DNA of 46,147 nucleotides from Campylobacterales bacterium (lineage in GTDB: Bacteria > Campylobacterota > Campylobacteria > Campylobacterales > QNZT01): the NCBI GenBank assembly GCA_024278835.1, contig JAJRSK010000060.1:1-46147 (forward strand), in the 5' to 3' direction. The position numbers were made by a program, and so were the translations under genes. Shown here piece by piece: positions 32,115 to 41,622 of this stretch. Below the pieces are notes generated by a model that ran no database searches, was not told the DNA's origin, and saw nothing but the letters and a program-made list of their open reading frames with translations. Each line of letters begins with the position of its first letter. Within the stretch, counting starts at the first letter, position 1.

Positions 32115-34589
32115 ATGGATAATCTTTTTGAGAACAATGACGGTGTGGATGATATCAAGATTGAAGAGTCGATTAAAGGCTCTTATCTAGATTATTCGAT
32201 GAGTGTTATCATTGGTCGTGCACTTCCTGATGCTAGAGATGGTTTAAAGCCAGTCCACAGAAGAATTCTCTATGCGATGAATGAACTCAATCTCTCTGCC
32301 CGTGCTCCTTATAAAAAATCAGCAAGAATTGTTGGTGATACTATCGGTAAGTACCATCCACATGGTGATAATTCTGTTTATGATGCATTGGTACGGTTGG
32401 CGCAACCTTTTTCGATGTAACATCCTCTCGTTGATGGTCAAGGAAACTTCGGTTCGATTGATGGGGATAACGCGGCGGCGATGCGGTATACAGAAGCAAG
32501 AATGACATCTCTCTCTGAGGAATTATTAAAAGATTTAGATAAAGACACAGTTGATTTTGTACCCAACTATGATGATAGTATGTCTGAACCTGATGTTCTT
32601 CCTGCACGTGTACCAAATCTGCTTTTAAATGGCTCTTCAGGTATCGCTGTTGGTATGGCGACAAATATTCCTCCACATCGTTTAGAAGAGCTTATAGATG
32701 CGCTTATGTTACTTATCGAAGATGGTGAGACTGATATCGAAGTATTAATGGACGTGGTTAAAGGACCAGATTTTCCAACGTATGGTGTGATTTTTGGTAA
32801 AAAAGGTATCCGTGATGCCTATACAACAGGGCGTGGACGTGTCAAGATTCGGGCAAAAACGCATATCGAAACCAAGAAAAATAAAGATGTTATTGTTATA
32901 GATGAACTGCCTTATCAAGTAAACAAATCAAAACTCATAGAAAATATCGCTGGGTTAGTAAGAGATAAACAACTTGAAGGCATCTCAGAAGTGAGAGATG
33001 AGTCAGATCGTGAGGGGATTCGTGTTGTTATTGAGTTAAAACGTGATGCTATGAGTGAAATCGTTTTAAATCATCTTTTCAAGTCTACAACGATGGAGAT
33101 GACCTTTGGTATCATTTTATTGGCGATTTTAAATAAAGAACCAAAAGTATTTAATCTCAAAGAACTTTTAGAAATCTTTCTTTCACATAGAAAAACAGTC
33201 ATTATCCGACGGACTATTTTTGAACTTGAAAAAGCCAAAGCAAGAGCACATATCTTAGAAGGTCTCAAAATTGCTCTTGACAATATCGATGAAGTGATCA
33301 AGACGATTCGTGCTTCTGCAGATACACAAGAAGCCAAAGATGCTTTAGTATCAAAGTTTGGTCTTTCTGTGATTCAAGCCACGGCTATTCTGGATATGAA
33401 ACTTCAACGTCTTACCGGACTAGAGCGTGAAAAGATAGAAAATGAACTTGCTGAATTGATGGCAGAAATTGAAAGACTAAGTGCCATTCTTAAAAGTGAA
33501 GCCCTTTTAAATGAATTAATCAAAGTGGAATTAGAAGAGATAAAAGCAAAGTTTAGCATCCCACGACGTACAGAAATAGTTGATGATTATGATGAGATAG
33601 ATATCGAAGACTTGATTCCAAATGAGCCGATGGTGGTGACTATCACGCATCGTGGATATATCAAGCGTGTACCTCTAAAACAGTATGAGAAACAAAACAG
33701 AGGGGGTAAAGGTAAAACGGCATTGACAACGTATGAAGATGACTTCATCGAAAACTTCTTTGTCTCAAATACCCATGATACACTGATGTTTGTAACAAAC
33801 TTTGGTCAACTTTACTGGTTAAAAGTTTATAAAATTCCTGAAGGCAGTAGAACAGCTAAAGGTAAAGCGGTGGTGAACTTGATAAGTCTTCAAGCAGAAG
33901 AACAAATCAAAGCAATCATCCCAACAACGGATTTTGATGAATCAAAATCCATGGCGTTTTTTACGAAAAATGGTATCGTAAAGAGAACAAACTTAAATGA
34001 ATTTAAAAATATTCGTTCAGTTGGTGTAAGAGCTATCACACTTGATGATAGTGATGAGTTAGTTGATGCGCGTATCGTTTTCCCTGAAGATCAAAATCTT
34101 TTTGTTGTTACGAAAAAAGGTATGTGTATCCGTTTTCTTATCAAAGATACGAGAGAGATAGGTAGAACGGCTCGTGGTGTAACTGGTATACGCTTTAAAG
34201 AAGAGGGTGATGAAGTAGTTGGTTCTGTGGTTATCAACAATGACCAGCAAGAGATTTTGACCATTTCACAAAAAGGTATCGGTAAGCGTACAACGGCTGA
34301 TGAGTATAGAGAACAAAAAAGAGGTGGTAAAGGTGTCATCGCGATGAAGTTAACAGCTAAGACTAAAGAGATTGTCGGTGTTGTACTTGTCAATGAAGAG
34401 AAAGACCTCATGGCATTGACTTCTACTGGTAAAATGATTCGCGTAGATATGCAAAGTATTCGTAAAGCGGGTAGAAATACTTCGGGTGTTATTGTGGTAC
34501 GTGTCGAGGGTGATGATGTTGTTTCTAGCATTGCTAGATGTCCCAAGGAAGCAGAGATAACAGGCGAAGAACAGAGTGATGAGGACTAA
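32115..34589 (+). CDS. gyrA: DNA gyrase subunit A with an in-frame TAA at codon 102
   Basis: GyrA cuts and rejoins DNA in the gyrase tetramer. The 824-codon frame is full length: winged-helix breakage domain, tower, coiled coil and C-terminal beta-pinwheel with the GyrA box (QNRGGKGK). At 32418-32420 a TAA interrupts the very conserved region between AQPFSM and HPLVDGQGN, where other GyrA proteins have arginine. It precedes the catalytic tyrosine (codon 125, AAMRYTEA), so the truncated product would be inactive. The frame continues perfectly after the stop. Every arginine codon needs at least two base changes to become TAA. Resistance-region residues are G-D-N-S-V-Y-D; Asn at the first site is natural in Helicobacter. 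Treat as essential gene with a stop needing verification. Confidence 0.9.
32418..32420 (+). other. in-frame TAA in gyrA
   Basis: The codons are ATG TAA CAT CCT, with intact gyrA reading before and after. It lies in the fluoroquinolone-target region, 23 codons before the active-site tyrosine. Confidence 0.9.
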
Positions 34590-34987
34590 TGGATAGGGAG
34601 TTTTTCCTTTTTCCATGCATTGATGCCACCTTTTAGGTTATATACGCTAAACCCTGCGTTTGAAAGTGTTCGGGAGGCAGAGATACTTCTGCTTCCACTT
34701 CTGCAATAGACTAAAATTTTATTATTTTTATAGGCTGATAACTTTTTGATATTTTTTGCAAGTGTTTGTAGTGGTATATGGATAGCTCCTTCAATCATCC
34801 CGTCTGTTTTTAGCTCTTCTTTAGTTCTGACATCGACAAGGGTTGTGTTGTTATCATGATAGAAACTGTAGGCTTGTTGGGCATCTACATTTTTAAAATT
34901 CACCATGATTATCCCTTTTTGATAGAGGATAAATGTAAGCGTTGCTGCAATGAGTACCCAGTAGAACATATTGTTTGTTAATTTCAT
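34586..34987 (-). CDS. membrane-anchored rhodanese-like protein
   Basis: The 133-residue protein (start MKLTNNMFYW at 34987) has an N-terminal membrane helix (FYWVLIAATLTFILYQKG) and a single rhodanese domain with the active cysteine in VYCRSGSRS and the conserved LVDVRTKEEL. It would handle sulfane sulfur, probably facing the periplasm. It overlaps the gyrA end by four bases on the other strand. Its upstream region is shared with the divergent MBL-fold gene. Confidence 0.85.
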   Translation of the reverse strand: MKLTNNMFYWVLIAATLTFILYQKGIIMVNFKNVDAQQAYSFYHDNNTTLVDVRTKEELKTDGMIEGAIHIPLQTLAKNIKKLSAYKNNKILVYCRSGSRSISASRTLSNAGFSVYNLKGGINAWKKEKLPIH

Positions 34988-35051
34988 GATAAGCCTTTTG
35001 TAGTAACAAATACTACACACTTTATCGTTATACTTTCCTAAAAGGGATGTT

Positions 35052-35915
35052 ATGAAAGTGCTGTTAGTTTTATTGTTACCACTGTTTTTGCTATCACAGT
35101 CTATCTCCATACAAGTACTAGGTTCTGGTGGTCCTGAGTTTAGTGAGAGGGCTTCTAGTTCTTATATCATATGGGTAGATGGTAAAGCTAGGGTTTTAGT
35201 TGATGTGGGTGGTGGTAGTTTTTTACGATTTTCTCAGAGTGGGGCAAAAATTGAAGATTTAAAAGTCTTGGCTTTGACCCATCTACATATAGACCATGTG
35301 GCTGATTTGCCACAGTTTATGAAGGCGGGATATTTTACTAACAGAAAAGAACTTTTACCCATTTTAGGTACGACAAGCCGTGGGAATTTTCCCGATATTT
35401 ATACATATCTAGAGCGACTGTTTGGCAAGATGGGTGCCTATGCCTATATGCAAGATATATTGACATCTAAAAGTGACTCTTTTCAAATCCAAGCTATTTT
35501 AAGAGATCAAAAACTAAGAAGTATGCAGATAGATGATATCAAAATCACCACGGTGGGTGTGCATCATGGCAAGATACCGGCTATCGCGTATGCTTTTGAA
35601 ATAGAAGGTAAAAAAATCGTTTTTTCGGGGGATACCTCTGCTAGTCAGGAGGTGCTTATCTCTCTTGCTAAAGATGCTGATTATCTCATCGTGCACCATG
35701 CGGTACCACAAGATGCAGGAAAATTTGCAAAACAGTTACATATGACACCAAGACGTATCGGTGAAGTGGCAAGTAGGGTAAATGTAAAACATCTCATCCT
35801 TTCACATAGAATGAAGCGTACCCTTAATAGAGAAGATGAGAGTGAGCAGTTAATAAGAAAAAATTTTAAAAATGAGATTATTTGGGCGGAGGATTTGATG
35901 AAAGTAGCACTTTGA
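35052..35915 (+). CDS. periplasmic metallo-beta-lactamase-fold hydrolase
   Basis: The 287-residue product has a signal peptide (VLLVLLLPLFLLSQS) and an MBL-fold core: the zinc motif THLHIDH (about 77-83), further histidines in VGVHHGK, an aspartate in FSGDT, and LSHRM. The beta-lactamase-fold family with GSGGP near the start is close to RNase Z-like and arylsulfatase-type hydrolases. A periplasmic RNase is unlikely, so I call it a hydrolase of unknown substrate. It is the first of a run of co-directional genes ending in the pentapeptide gene. Confidence 0.85.
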   Translation: MKVLLVLLLPLFLLSQSISIQVLGSGGPEFSERASSSYIIWVDGKARVLVDVGGGSFLRFSQSGAKIEDLKVLALTHLHIDHVADLPQFMKAGYFTNRKELLPILGTTSRGNFPDIYTYLERLFGKMGAYAYMQDILTSKSDSFQIQAILRDQKLRSMQIDDIKITTVGVHHGKIPAIAYAFEIEGKKIVFSGDTSASQEVLISLAKDADYLIVHHAVPQDAGKFAKQLHMTPRRIGEVASRVNVKHLILSHRMKRTLNREDESEQLIRKNFKNEIIWAEDLMKVAL

Positions 35916-35951
35916 TATTTCGGGTATAATCATATAAAAAAAGGAAGAAAT

Positions 35952-36305
35952 ATGGATTTTAATACGCTGCAGAAGGTGCTTTTGTCATTTCAAGGGACGA
36001 CATATGACTATCCTTTTGATGAAGAGACGCGGGTGTATCGTGTGGGAGAGAAGATATTTGCACTAACAAAAGATACGACGCCTTTGCGTGTCAATCTCAA
36101 ATGTGACCCTATCTATGCACTAGAGTTGCGCTCTTTATATGAGGGTATTATCGCTGGATATCATATGAATAAAAAACATTGCAATACCGTGACATTAGAA
36201 CAAAGTGATGTGGATGAGGAATTGGCAAAAGAGTTGATGGCACACTCTTATGAGTTAGTTTTTTCAAAGTTGAGTAAGAAACAGAGAGATTTAGTAGGGC
36301 GGTGA
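35952..36305 (+). CDS. MmcQ/YjbR family protein
   Basis: The 117-residue protein matches MmcQ/YjbR (CyaY-like fold, double wing): YPFDEETRVYRVGEKIFAL near the start, RVNLKCDP, and the KKHCNTV step typical of the family (usual 'KKHWNTV'). These proteins are thought to bind DNA, function otherwise unclear. It starts 36 bases after the MBL gene and is followed closely by the AlkD-like gene. Confidence 0.9.
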   Translation: MDFNTLQKVLLSFQGTTYDYPFDEETRVYRVGEKIFALTKDTTPLRVNLKCDPIYALELRSLYEGIIAGYHMNKKHCNTVTLEQSDVDEELAKELMAHSYELVFSKLSKKQRDLVGR

Positions 36306-36312
36306 ATACAGA

Positions 36313-37428
36313 ATGAAAGATGCTCTGTTTAACGTGGAAAAAGTCTCTAAAATTGCGCGTGAGATTAGTACTGTGTATAAAGAGTTTGAAGAAGAAGCAT
36401 TTAAAAAAGAGGTTTTAGAGAAGTTTCCTCTTCTTGAATTAAAAGAGCGTATTTATCACATACGGGATAGCTTGGCTACGTTTTTGCCTGATGATTTTCA
36501 AGAGGCAACAGAGATACTTTTAAAGGCTTTACCACCAGAACTAGATTCTACAAAAAGCGATGATGATTTTGGTGATTTTATCTATGCCTCTTATAGTGAA
36601 TTTGTACGTGCTTTTGGTTGTCATGATAAGTATCTTGATTTTTCACTTTTGGCATTGGCTGAGATGACTAAACGTTTTTCTGTAGAGTTTGCTATACGGG
36701 ATTTTATTAACTATTTTCCCCAAGAGACATATGCCATGCTAGAGGAATGTGCAAGGTCAAAAAATTATCATCAAAGACGCTTAGCATCTGAGGGCTTACG
36801 GCTTAAATTGCCTTGGGCAAATAAGATAGAGATTGATTATCATGATAATATCCCCATACTAGACAATCTCTATCATGATAAGTGCCGTTTTGTGACACGT
36901 TCAGTCGCAAATCACCTCAATGACATTTCAAAAATAGATGCGAAATTGGTACTTAATACTTTAGATAGATGGCAAAAATCAGGGAAACAAGAGAGTGCAG
37001 AGATGGCGTACATCATCGCTCATGCCCTACGCACATTGGTTAAAAAGGGAGATGAAAAGACATTAGAATTTTTGGGATTTTCTACGGAGCCTTTGATACA
37101 AGTACATCATTTTAATCTGCTCAATGATGTTATCATGATAGGGGAGAGTTTGGTTTTTTCATGTGAGATAGCGTCTCAAAGAGAGGAACGCTTAGTGATA
37201 GATTATATTCTCTATTTTAGGACTAAGGCGGGTAAATTAAACCCCAAAGTGCATAAGTTAAAGAAGCTTATCATGAAAGAAGGAGAATCTACAAAAATAG
37301 AGAAAAAACATCTCTTTAAAGCAGGGATGACAACACGAAAATTTTATGCAGGTGAGCATAAAATAGCCCTGCAAATCAATGGAAAAATAGTGGAGACATT
37401 GACATTTAATCTAAATGTTGTAGAATAA
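36313..37428 (+). CDS. DNA alkylation repair (AlkD-like) HEAT-repeat protein
   Basis: This 371-residue all-helical protein has HEAT-like repeats with AlkD-family features: RFVTRSVANHLNDISK and LASEGLRLKLPW, the usual region where an alkylated base is engaged. The last 110 residues (about 260-371) form a separate beta-rich domain (VHHFNLLNDVIMIGESLVFSCEI). AlkD enzymes remove positively charged alkylated bases. The activity of this variant is inferred. Three palindromes lie inside it (36838, 36871, 37131), the densest coding cluster in the window. Confidence 0.8.
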   Translation: MKDALFNVEKVSKIAREISTVYKEFEEEAFKKEVLEKFPLLELKERIYHIRDSLATFLPDDFQEATEILLKALPPELDSTKSDDDFGDFIYASYSEFVRAFGCHDKYLDFSLLALAEMTKRFSVEFAIRDFINYFPQETYAMLEECARSKNYHQRRLASEGLRLKLPWANKIEIDYHDNIPILDNLYHDKCRFVTRSVANHLNDISKIDAKLVLNTLDRWQKSGKQESAEMAYIIAHALRTLVKKGDEKTLEFLGFSTEPLIQVHHFNLLNDVIMIGESLVFSCEIASQREERLVIDYILYFRTKAGKLNPKVHKLKKLIMKEGESTKIEKKHLFKAGMTTRKFYAGEHKIALQINGKIVETLTFNLNVVE

Positions 37429-37444
37429 AATAAAAAGGTTTTTA

Positions 37445-38437
37445 GTGAAAAAAATTGTTTTTATTTTATCATTTTTTATGCTCTCTTTAGACGCTAAAGA
37501 TTATACACTTCATGTGCAAACACAAGCGTTTATCACGATGATGGTGGAGGAGTATAATTTTAAACGCGCTTACCTTGAAAAGCTTTTTAGCTCGGTAGAA
37601 AAACAGACAAGACCTTTGGCGATAGTGACTAGAAAACCTTCCAAGAAACCAAGCTTGGCTTTGCAGAAAAAATATCCTCGTTATGGTGCATGGGATAGGT
37701 ATGTGAAGCATAAAGTGACAGCCAAGCGTGTTAGACAAGGCAAAGTATTTTTAAGAAAATATCGCCGTGTTTTTGCGAAAGCAGAAAAGAGATATGGCGT
37801 GCCAAAAGAGTATATAGCAGCAATCATTGGTATCGAGAGTGTTTATGGTGGCAATGTAGGGAAATATCCTGTTTTTGATACTTTAACAACACTTGCATTT
37901 GAGAAAAATAGACGAAATAAATTTTATAAAAATCAGCTCAAAAAGTTTATCGTGCTCTCTTTTAGGAATAGATTTAATCCCAAAAATGTCAAAGGCTCTT
38001 ATGCTGGGGCGATAGGTCTGTGTCAATTTATGCCGAGTAATTATGAGCCTTATGGAGTGGATTTTAATGGTGATGGTCGGGTCACACTTCAAAATCCTGT
38101 TGATGCTATCGCTTCGGTGGCAAACTACTTGAAACAAAATGGCTGGAGAAGAGGAGAACCCGTAGCTACGAGAGTCTCTTATGCTGGAACTAGGTTTAAA
38201 AAGTATAAAACAGGCTATGATAGAACCTATAATAGGGCTGCATTGGTTGGCATCGCACCCAAGCAAAAATGGGTCTATCATGATAAGGTGCGTCTCATCA
38301 AACTTAATCGTGCAGAGTATGATGAGCTCTGGTATGGAGCGAAAAACTTTTATGTGCTTACGCGCTATAACCACAGTGCTTACTATGCGATGAGTGTGCA
38401 CCAACTTGCTAAGAAGCTTAAAAATTCACTATCATGA
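37445..38437 (+). CDS. mltB: lytic murein transglycosylase B
   Basis: The 330-residue enzyme (start GTG 37445, AAAGG upstream) has a signal peptide and the MltB catalytic glutamate in IIGIESVYGG, then SYAGAIGLCQFMPSNY and the Ca-binding-like DFNGDGRV. It cuts the glycan strands of peptidoglycan from the periplasm. No lipobox is visible, so it may be soluble. The stop TGA lies in a palindrome copy (38429-38440) and overlaps the ATG of the next gene. Confidence 0.9.
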   Translation: MKKIVFILSFFMLSLDAKDYTLHVQTQAFITMMVEEYNFKRAYLEKLFSSVEKQTRPLAIVTRKPSKKPSLALQKKYPRYGAWDRYVKHKVTAKRVRQGKVFLRKYRRVFAKAEKRYGVPKEYIAAIIGIESVYGGNVGKYPVFDTLTTLAFEKNRRNKFYKNQLKKFIVLSFRNRFNPKNVKGSYAGAIGLCQFMPSNYEPYGVDFNGDGRVTLQNPVDAIASVANYLKQNGWRRGEPVATRVSYAGTRFKKYKTGYDRTYNRAALVGIAPKQKWVYHDKVRLIKLNRAEYDELWYGAKNFYVLTRYNHSAYYAMSVHQLAKKLKNSLS

Positions 38438-39018
38438 TAGAAGAAGATAATTTTGCAGAAGCCTTTGAAAACTTAGATTTTTCAGGGCAAGAAATCATTG
38501 CAAAAGAGTTTGAAGATTGTACCTTTAGCAAGTGTGATTTTTCGCATGTCTCTTTTAAAAAGTGTAAGTTTGACTATTGTCACTTCTCCCATTGCAATCT
38601 CTCTTTGATGCAAGTGTTGGATAGCCAATTTTCAGGGGTGATTTTTGAAGATTGTAAAATCATCGGGGTGGATTGGACGAAGGCATCTTGGTCTGCGCTG
38701 ACCCAACGCGCACCAAAGTTTAAAAGAAGTGTTTTAAATGACTCCTCGTTTTGGGGACTTAGACTAGAAAGCATCATGATAAGTGGCTGTGAAGCGAGAG
38801 ATGTGGACTTTCGTGAAGCCAATCTCAAAGAGGCAGACCTGCAAGATACAGACTTTACTAGGGCACTTTTTAGAAATACAAATCTTACAGAAGCCAACTT
38901 TACACATGCTAGTGGCTTTGACATCGATGTGCGTGTCAATGATATCAAGGAAGCAAAATTTAGCCGTTATGAAGCGTGGCGTTTACTGGGTGGACTAGGA
39001 ATAGTATTGGTGGATTAA
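38434..39018 (+). CDS. pentapeptide repeat protein, Qnr-like
   Basis: The 194-residue protein consists of pentapeptide repeats (A[D/N]LxX), for example FEDCTFSKCDFSHVSF and AAREANLKEADLQDTDF-type runs, forming a right-handed beta-helix. The C-terminal helix ...YEAWRLLGGLGIVLVD resembles the dimer module of Qnr proteins (...YQASLLMERLGIAVIG), which mimic DNA and protect gyrase and topoisomerase IV from quinolones. The N-terminal residues also have Qnr-like spacing. Most such chromosomal genes are of unknown role, so Qnr function is only a suggestion. Start and mltB stop share a palindrome. Confidence 0.75.
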   Translation: MIEEDNFAEAFENLDFSGQEIIAKEFEDCTFSKCDFSHVSFKKCKFDYCHFSHCNLSLMQVLDSQFSGVIFEDCKIIGVDWTKASWSALTQRAPKFKRSVLNDSSFWGLRLESIMISGCEARDVDFREANLKEADLQDTDFTRALFRNTNLTEANFTHASGFDIDVRVNDIKEAKFSRYEAWRLLGGLGIVLVD

Positions 39019-39062
39019 GCATAAGTTTTGCATCTTATGTTAAAATAGCGAAAAAAGGAGTT

Positions 39063-39260
39063 ATGATGGTATTAATCGCTTTATTTAATCAACCTTTTTC
39101 ATCGCTCCTATTTAAAAAAGCTTGTCATTGTAACCGTTTTTTTCAGAGAAAAACGGTTTTGGCATTGAGCCTTTTTCACTTTATACCACGCTGTTCGTAT
39201 TATACGGTCTGTTTTGCATTTCGTAGAACAGGTGTGCACCCTCCTTTTTCTCTCTCTTAA
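39063..39260 (+). CDS. possible leader ORF upstream of metE
   Basis: A 65-codon frame (MMVLIALFNQ...) begins 54 bases before the hairpin noted below and has a strong AAAAAAGGAG site five bases before two adjacent ATGs. The product is hydrophobic at first and then Cys/His/Arg-rich, and matches nothing I know. A candidate -10 (TAAAAT) lies just upstream. The Shine-Dalgarno can pair with CTCCTTTTT at 39241-39249, so the region may be an RNA leader that regulates metE rather than a protein gene. Confidence 0.35.
   Translation: MMVLIALFNQPFSSLLFKKACHCNRFFQRKTVLALSLFHFIPRCSYYTVCFAFRRTGVHPPFSLS
39132..39158 (+). promoter_or_regulatory. hairpin in the metE leader
   Basis: AACCGTTTTT and AAAAACGGTT form a perfect 10-base stem with a 7-base loop, followed by TT then GG. 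It could be an attenuator or processing element in the roughly 250-base leader of metE. I do not recognise a known SAM or cobalamin riboswitch. Confidence 0.5.
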
Positions 39261-39313
39261 AGTTAACAATTTAAAATCACTACATAAAACAATATTATTA
39301 CAAGGATATACCT

Positions 39314-41581
39314 ATGTCAAAAAATTACATAGTAGGCTTCCCGCGTATCGGTGAGCAGAGAGAATTAAAAAAAGTATTAGAGAGTTTTTGGGCGAAAAAA
39401 AGTTCATTCAACGAAGTAGAAGAGCTTGCAAAAGCATTAAGAAAACGCCATTGGGAGTATCAAAAAGAGGCAGGGATAAGCTATATCTCTAGTAACGACT
39501 TTTCACTCTATGATACGATGTTAGATACCTCTATCATGATAGGGGCAATTCCTGCGCGTTTTAGGGATTTGGAGGGAGAGAATCGCTACTTTGCTATGGC
39601 ACGAGGTGATGAGAAGAGAGTGGCGATGCAGATGACAAAATGGTTTAACACAAACTACCATTATATCGTGCCTGAACTCTCTTTGGAAGATAGTTATAGC
39701 TTAGATGCCACAAAGGTACTCTCAGAGTATAAAGAGGCAAAAGATTTGGGGATAAAAACCAAAATCAATCTCATAGGCCCTATCACATATCTAGGGCTTT
39801 CAAAGCGTATTGATGATGGGGATACTTATGAATTGATAGGAAAAATTTTACCAATTTATGAGGCACTATTGGCTGAGATTTCTGAGCTTGATGATGAGAT
39901 TGTGGTGCAGTTTGATGAGCCTATCTTTGTTACGGGGTGTGAGGCAAAAGTCTTAAGCCTTATCAAACCTACATACGAGAAGTTAGCAGGGGTAAGTGAG
40001 AAGATAAAGATAGCAGTTGTTAGCTATTTTGAACACTCTGTCGAAGCGACAAAAGTTTTTGTTCATACGCCTATATGGGCATTGGGGCTTGATTTTGTTT
40101 ATGCAGAAGAGAATAAAGAATCTTTGAAAATCATCCAAGAGAGTGGAAAAGTACTCATCGCTGGTGTCGTAGATGGACGAAATATCTGGAAAAATGATAT
40201 GCAAAAAACACTTCTTTTGTTGGAAGATATTGCTAAAGTTGTCGATAGAGAGGCTATCATGATAGGGAGTTCTTGTTCACTCTTGCATACACCTTTTACT
40301 TTAAAGTATGAGCAGAAGCTAGAGAGTGAGATAAAGAATTGGCTTAGTTTTGCGCTTGAAAAATTAGAAGAGGTCTCTTTGCTAGAGAAACTATTTTTCA
40401 CCCCTGAAGATACCCAAGCACAAAAGGCATTAAAAGAGAATATCCAAGCCAATAAAAGCCGTAAAAATTCGACACTCATTCATGATAAAAAGGTACAAGA
40501 GCGTGTTAATTCTCTAAAAAAGTTTGAGCGAGAAGATAGTTTTGACTCACGCATCAAAGTTCAAAGAGAGGTGCTGGGATATCAAGATTTGGCAACGACA
40601 ACGATAGGCTCTTTTCCTCAGACACAAGAGGTGCGAGCTGCTAGAAAATCTTTTAAAGCAGGGGAGATTTCAAAAGAGATATATGAAAATGAGATGAAAA
40701 AGTACATAGAGGAGTGTGTGCGTTTTCAAGAGGAGTGTGGCTTGGAGGTGCTAGTACACGGTGAGCCAGAGAGAAATGATATGGTGGAGTATTTTGGAGA
40801 GCAGTTAAAGGGGTATGGTTTTAGTGAAAATGGCTGGGTACAAAGCTATGGAAGCCGCTGTGTGAAGCCGCCTTTTATCTATGGGGATATATCGCGTCCA
40901 GAAGCGATGACTGTGGAGTGGATTAGATACGCACAAAGCAAAACAGAGAAGATTATGAAAGGGATGTTGACTGGGCCAGTTACGATACTTAATTGGTCTT
41001 TTGTGCGTGATGATATGCCTCGTGATGCAGTCTCTAAGCAGATAGCTGTTGCTCTTAGTGATGAGATAGCTGATTTGCAAGAAGCAGGGATAAAAATCAT
41101 CCAAGTAGATGAAGCTGCATTTAAAGAGGGTTATCCACTTCGAGAGGAGAAGATAGCTAGCTATGAAAAGTGGGCGGTGCGTGATTTTAAGATAGCCGTA
41201 AGCAGTGCAAAAAAAGAGACACAAATTCACACACATATGTGTTATAGCGTCTTTAATGATATCATCGAAACGATTGAAAATATGGACGCAGATGTCATCT
41301 CTATCGAAACAGCACGAAGTGGCAATAGACTACTTAAAATCTTTAAAGAGACAGGTTACAAGCAAGAGGTTGGTCCTGGTGTTTATGATATACATTCGCC
41401 TCGTGTACCGAGTGTGGAGGAGATAGTAAAACAGATAAGATTGCTTCTTGAAGTATTGCCAAAAGAGCAGTTGTGGATTAATCCTGATTGTGGTCTTAAA
41501 ACCAGAAAATGGGAAGAGGTCAAACCAAGTCTTGAAAATATGGTCAAGGCGGTGGAGATAGTACGGGCTGAATTTTCTTAG
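39314..41581 (+). CDS. metE: cobalamin-independent methionine synthase
   Basis: MetE transfers a methyl group from methyl-tetrahydrofolate polyglutamate to homocysteine. The 755-residue enzyme has the duplicated barrel layout: folate-binding N-terminal half (GFPRIGEQRELKK) and the catalytic C-terminal half with VHGEPERNDMVEYFGE, zinc-binding HTHMCYS, and the later cysteine in NPDCGLK. AAGGATATACCT precedes the ATG. It is monocistronic with its own terminator. Two palindromes (39531, 40254) are read as Ile-Met-Ile. Confidence 0.96.
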   Translation: MSKNYIVGFPRIGEQRELKKVLESFWAKKSSFNEVEELAKALRKRHWEYQKEAGISYISSNDFSLYDTMLDTSIMIGAIPARFRDLEGENRYFAMARGDEKRVAMQMTKWFNTNYHYIVPELSLEDSYSLDATKVLSEYKEAKDLGIKTKINLIGPITYLGLSKRIDDGDTYELIGKILPIYEALLAEISELDDEIVVQFDEPIFVTGCEAKVLSLIKPTYEKLAGVSEKIKIAVVSYFEHSVEATKVFVHTPIWALGLDFVYAEENKESLKIIQESGKVLIAGVVDGRNIWKNDMQKTLLLLEDIAKVVDREAIMIGSSCSLLHTPFTLKYEQKLESEIKNWLSFALEKLEEVSLLEKLFFTPEDTQAQKALKENIQANKSRKNSTLIHDKKVQERVNSLKKFEREDSFDSRIKVQREVLGYQDLATTTIGSFPQTQEVRAARKSFKAGEISKEIYENEMKKYIEECVRFQEECGLEVLVHGEPERNDMVEYFGEQLKGYGFSENGWVQSYGSRCVKPPFIYGDISRPEAMTVEWIRYAQSKTEKIMKGMLTGPVTILNWSFVRDDMPRDAVSKQIAVALSDEIADLQEAGIKIIQVDEAAFKEGYPLREEKIASYEKWAVRDFKIAVSSAKKETQIHTHMCYSVFNDIIETIENMDADVISIETARSGNRLLKIFKETGYKQEVGPGVYDIHSPRVPSVEEIVKQIRLLLEVLPKEQLWINPDCGLKTRKWEEVKPSLENMVKAVEIVRAEFS

Positions 41582-41622
41582 TAAAGAAGCGGTTTATCGA
41601 TTATGATAAACCGCTTCTTTAC
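41581..41622 (+). terminator. long perfect hairpin after metE
   Basis: An 18-base perfect stem (positions 41581-41598 with 41605-41622) has a six-base loop GATTAT and starts at the last base of the metE stop codon. A palindrome copy follows at 41624. The right arm contains TTCTTTAC rather than a clean T run. Confidence 0.75.

Noticed and set aside
11880-32420. Reassigned genetic code (TAA as sense)
   Set aside because: TAA ends many normal genes here, for example gapA, nusA and the ATPase gene, so it is a working stop.
32115-32420. Quinolone resistance from Asn in the gyrA resistance region
   Set aside because: Asn is the natural residue at this place in Helicobacter pylori, so it is not evidence of a resistance mutation.
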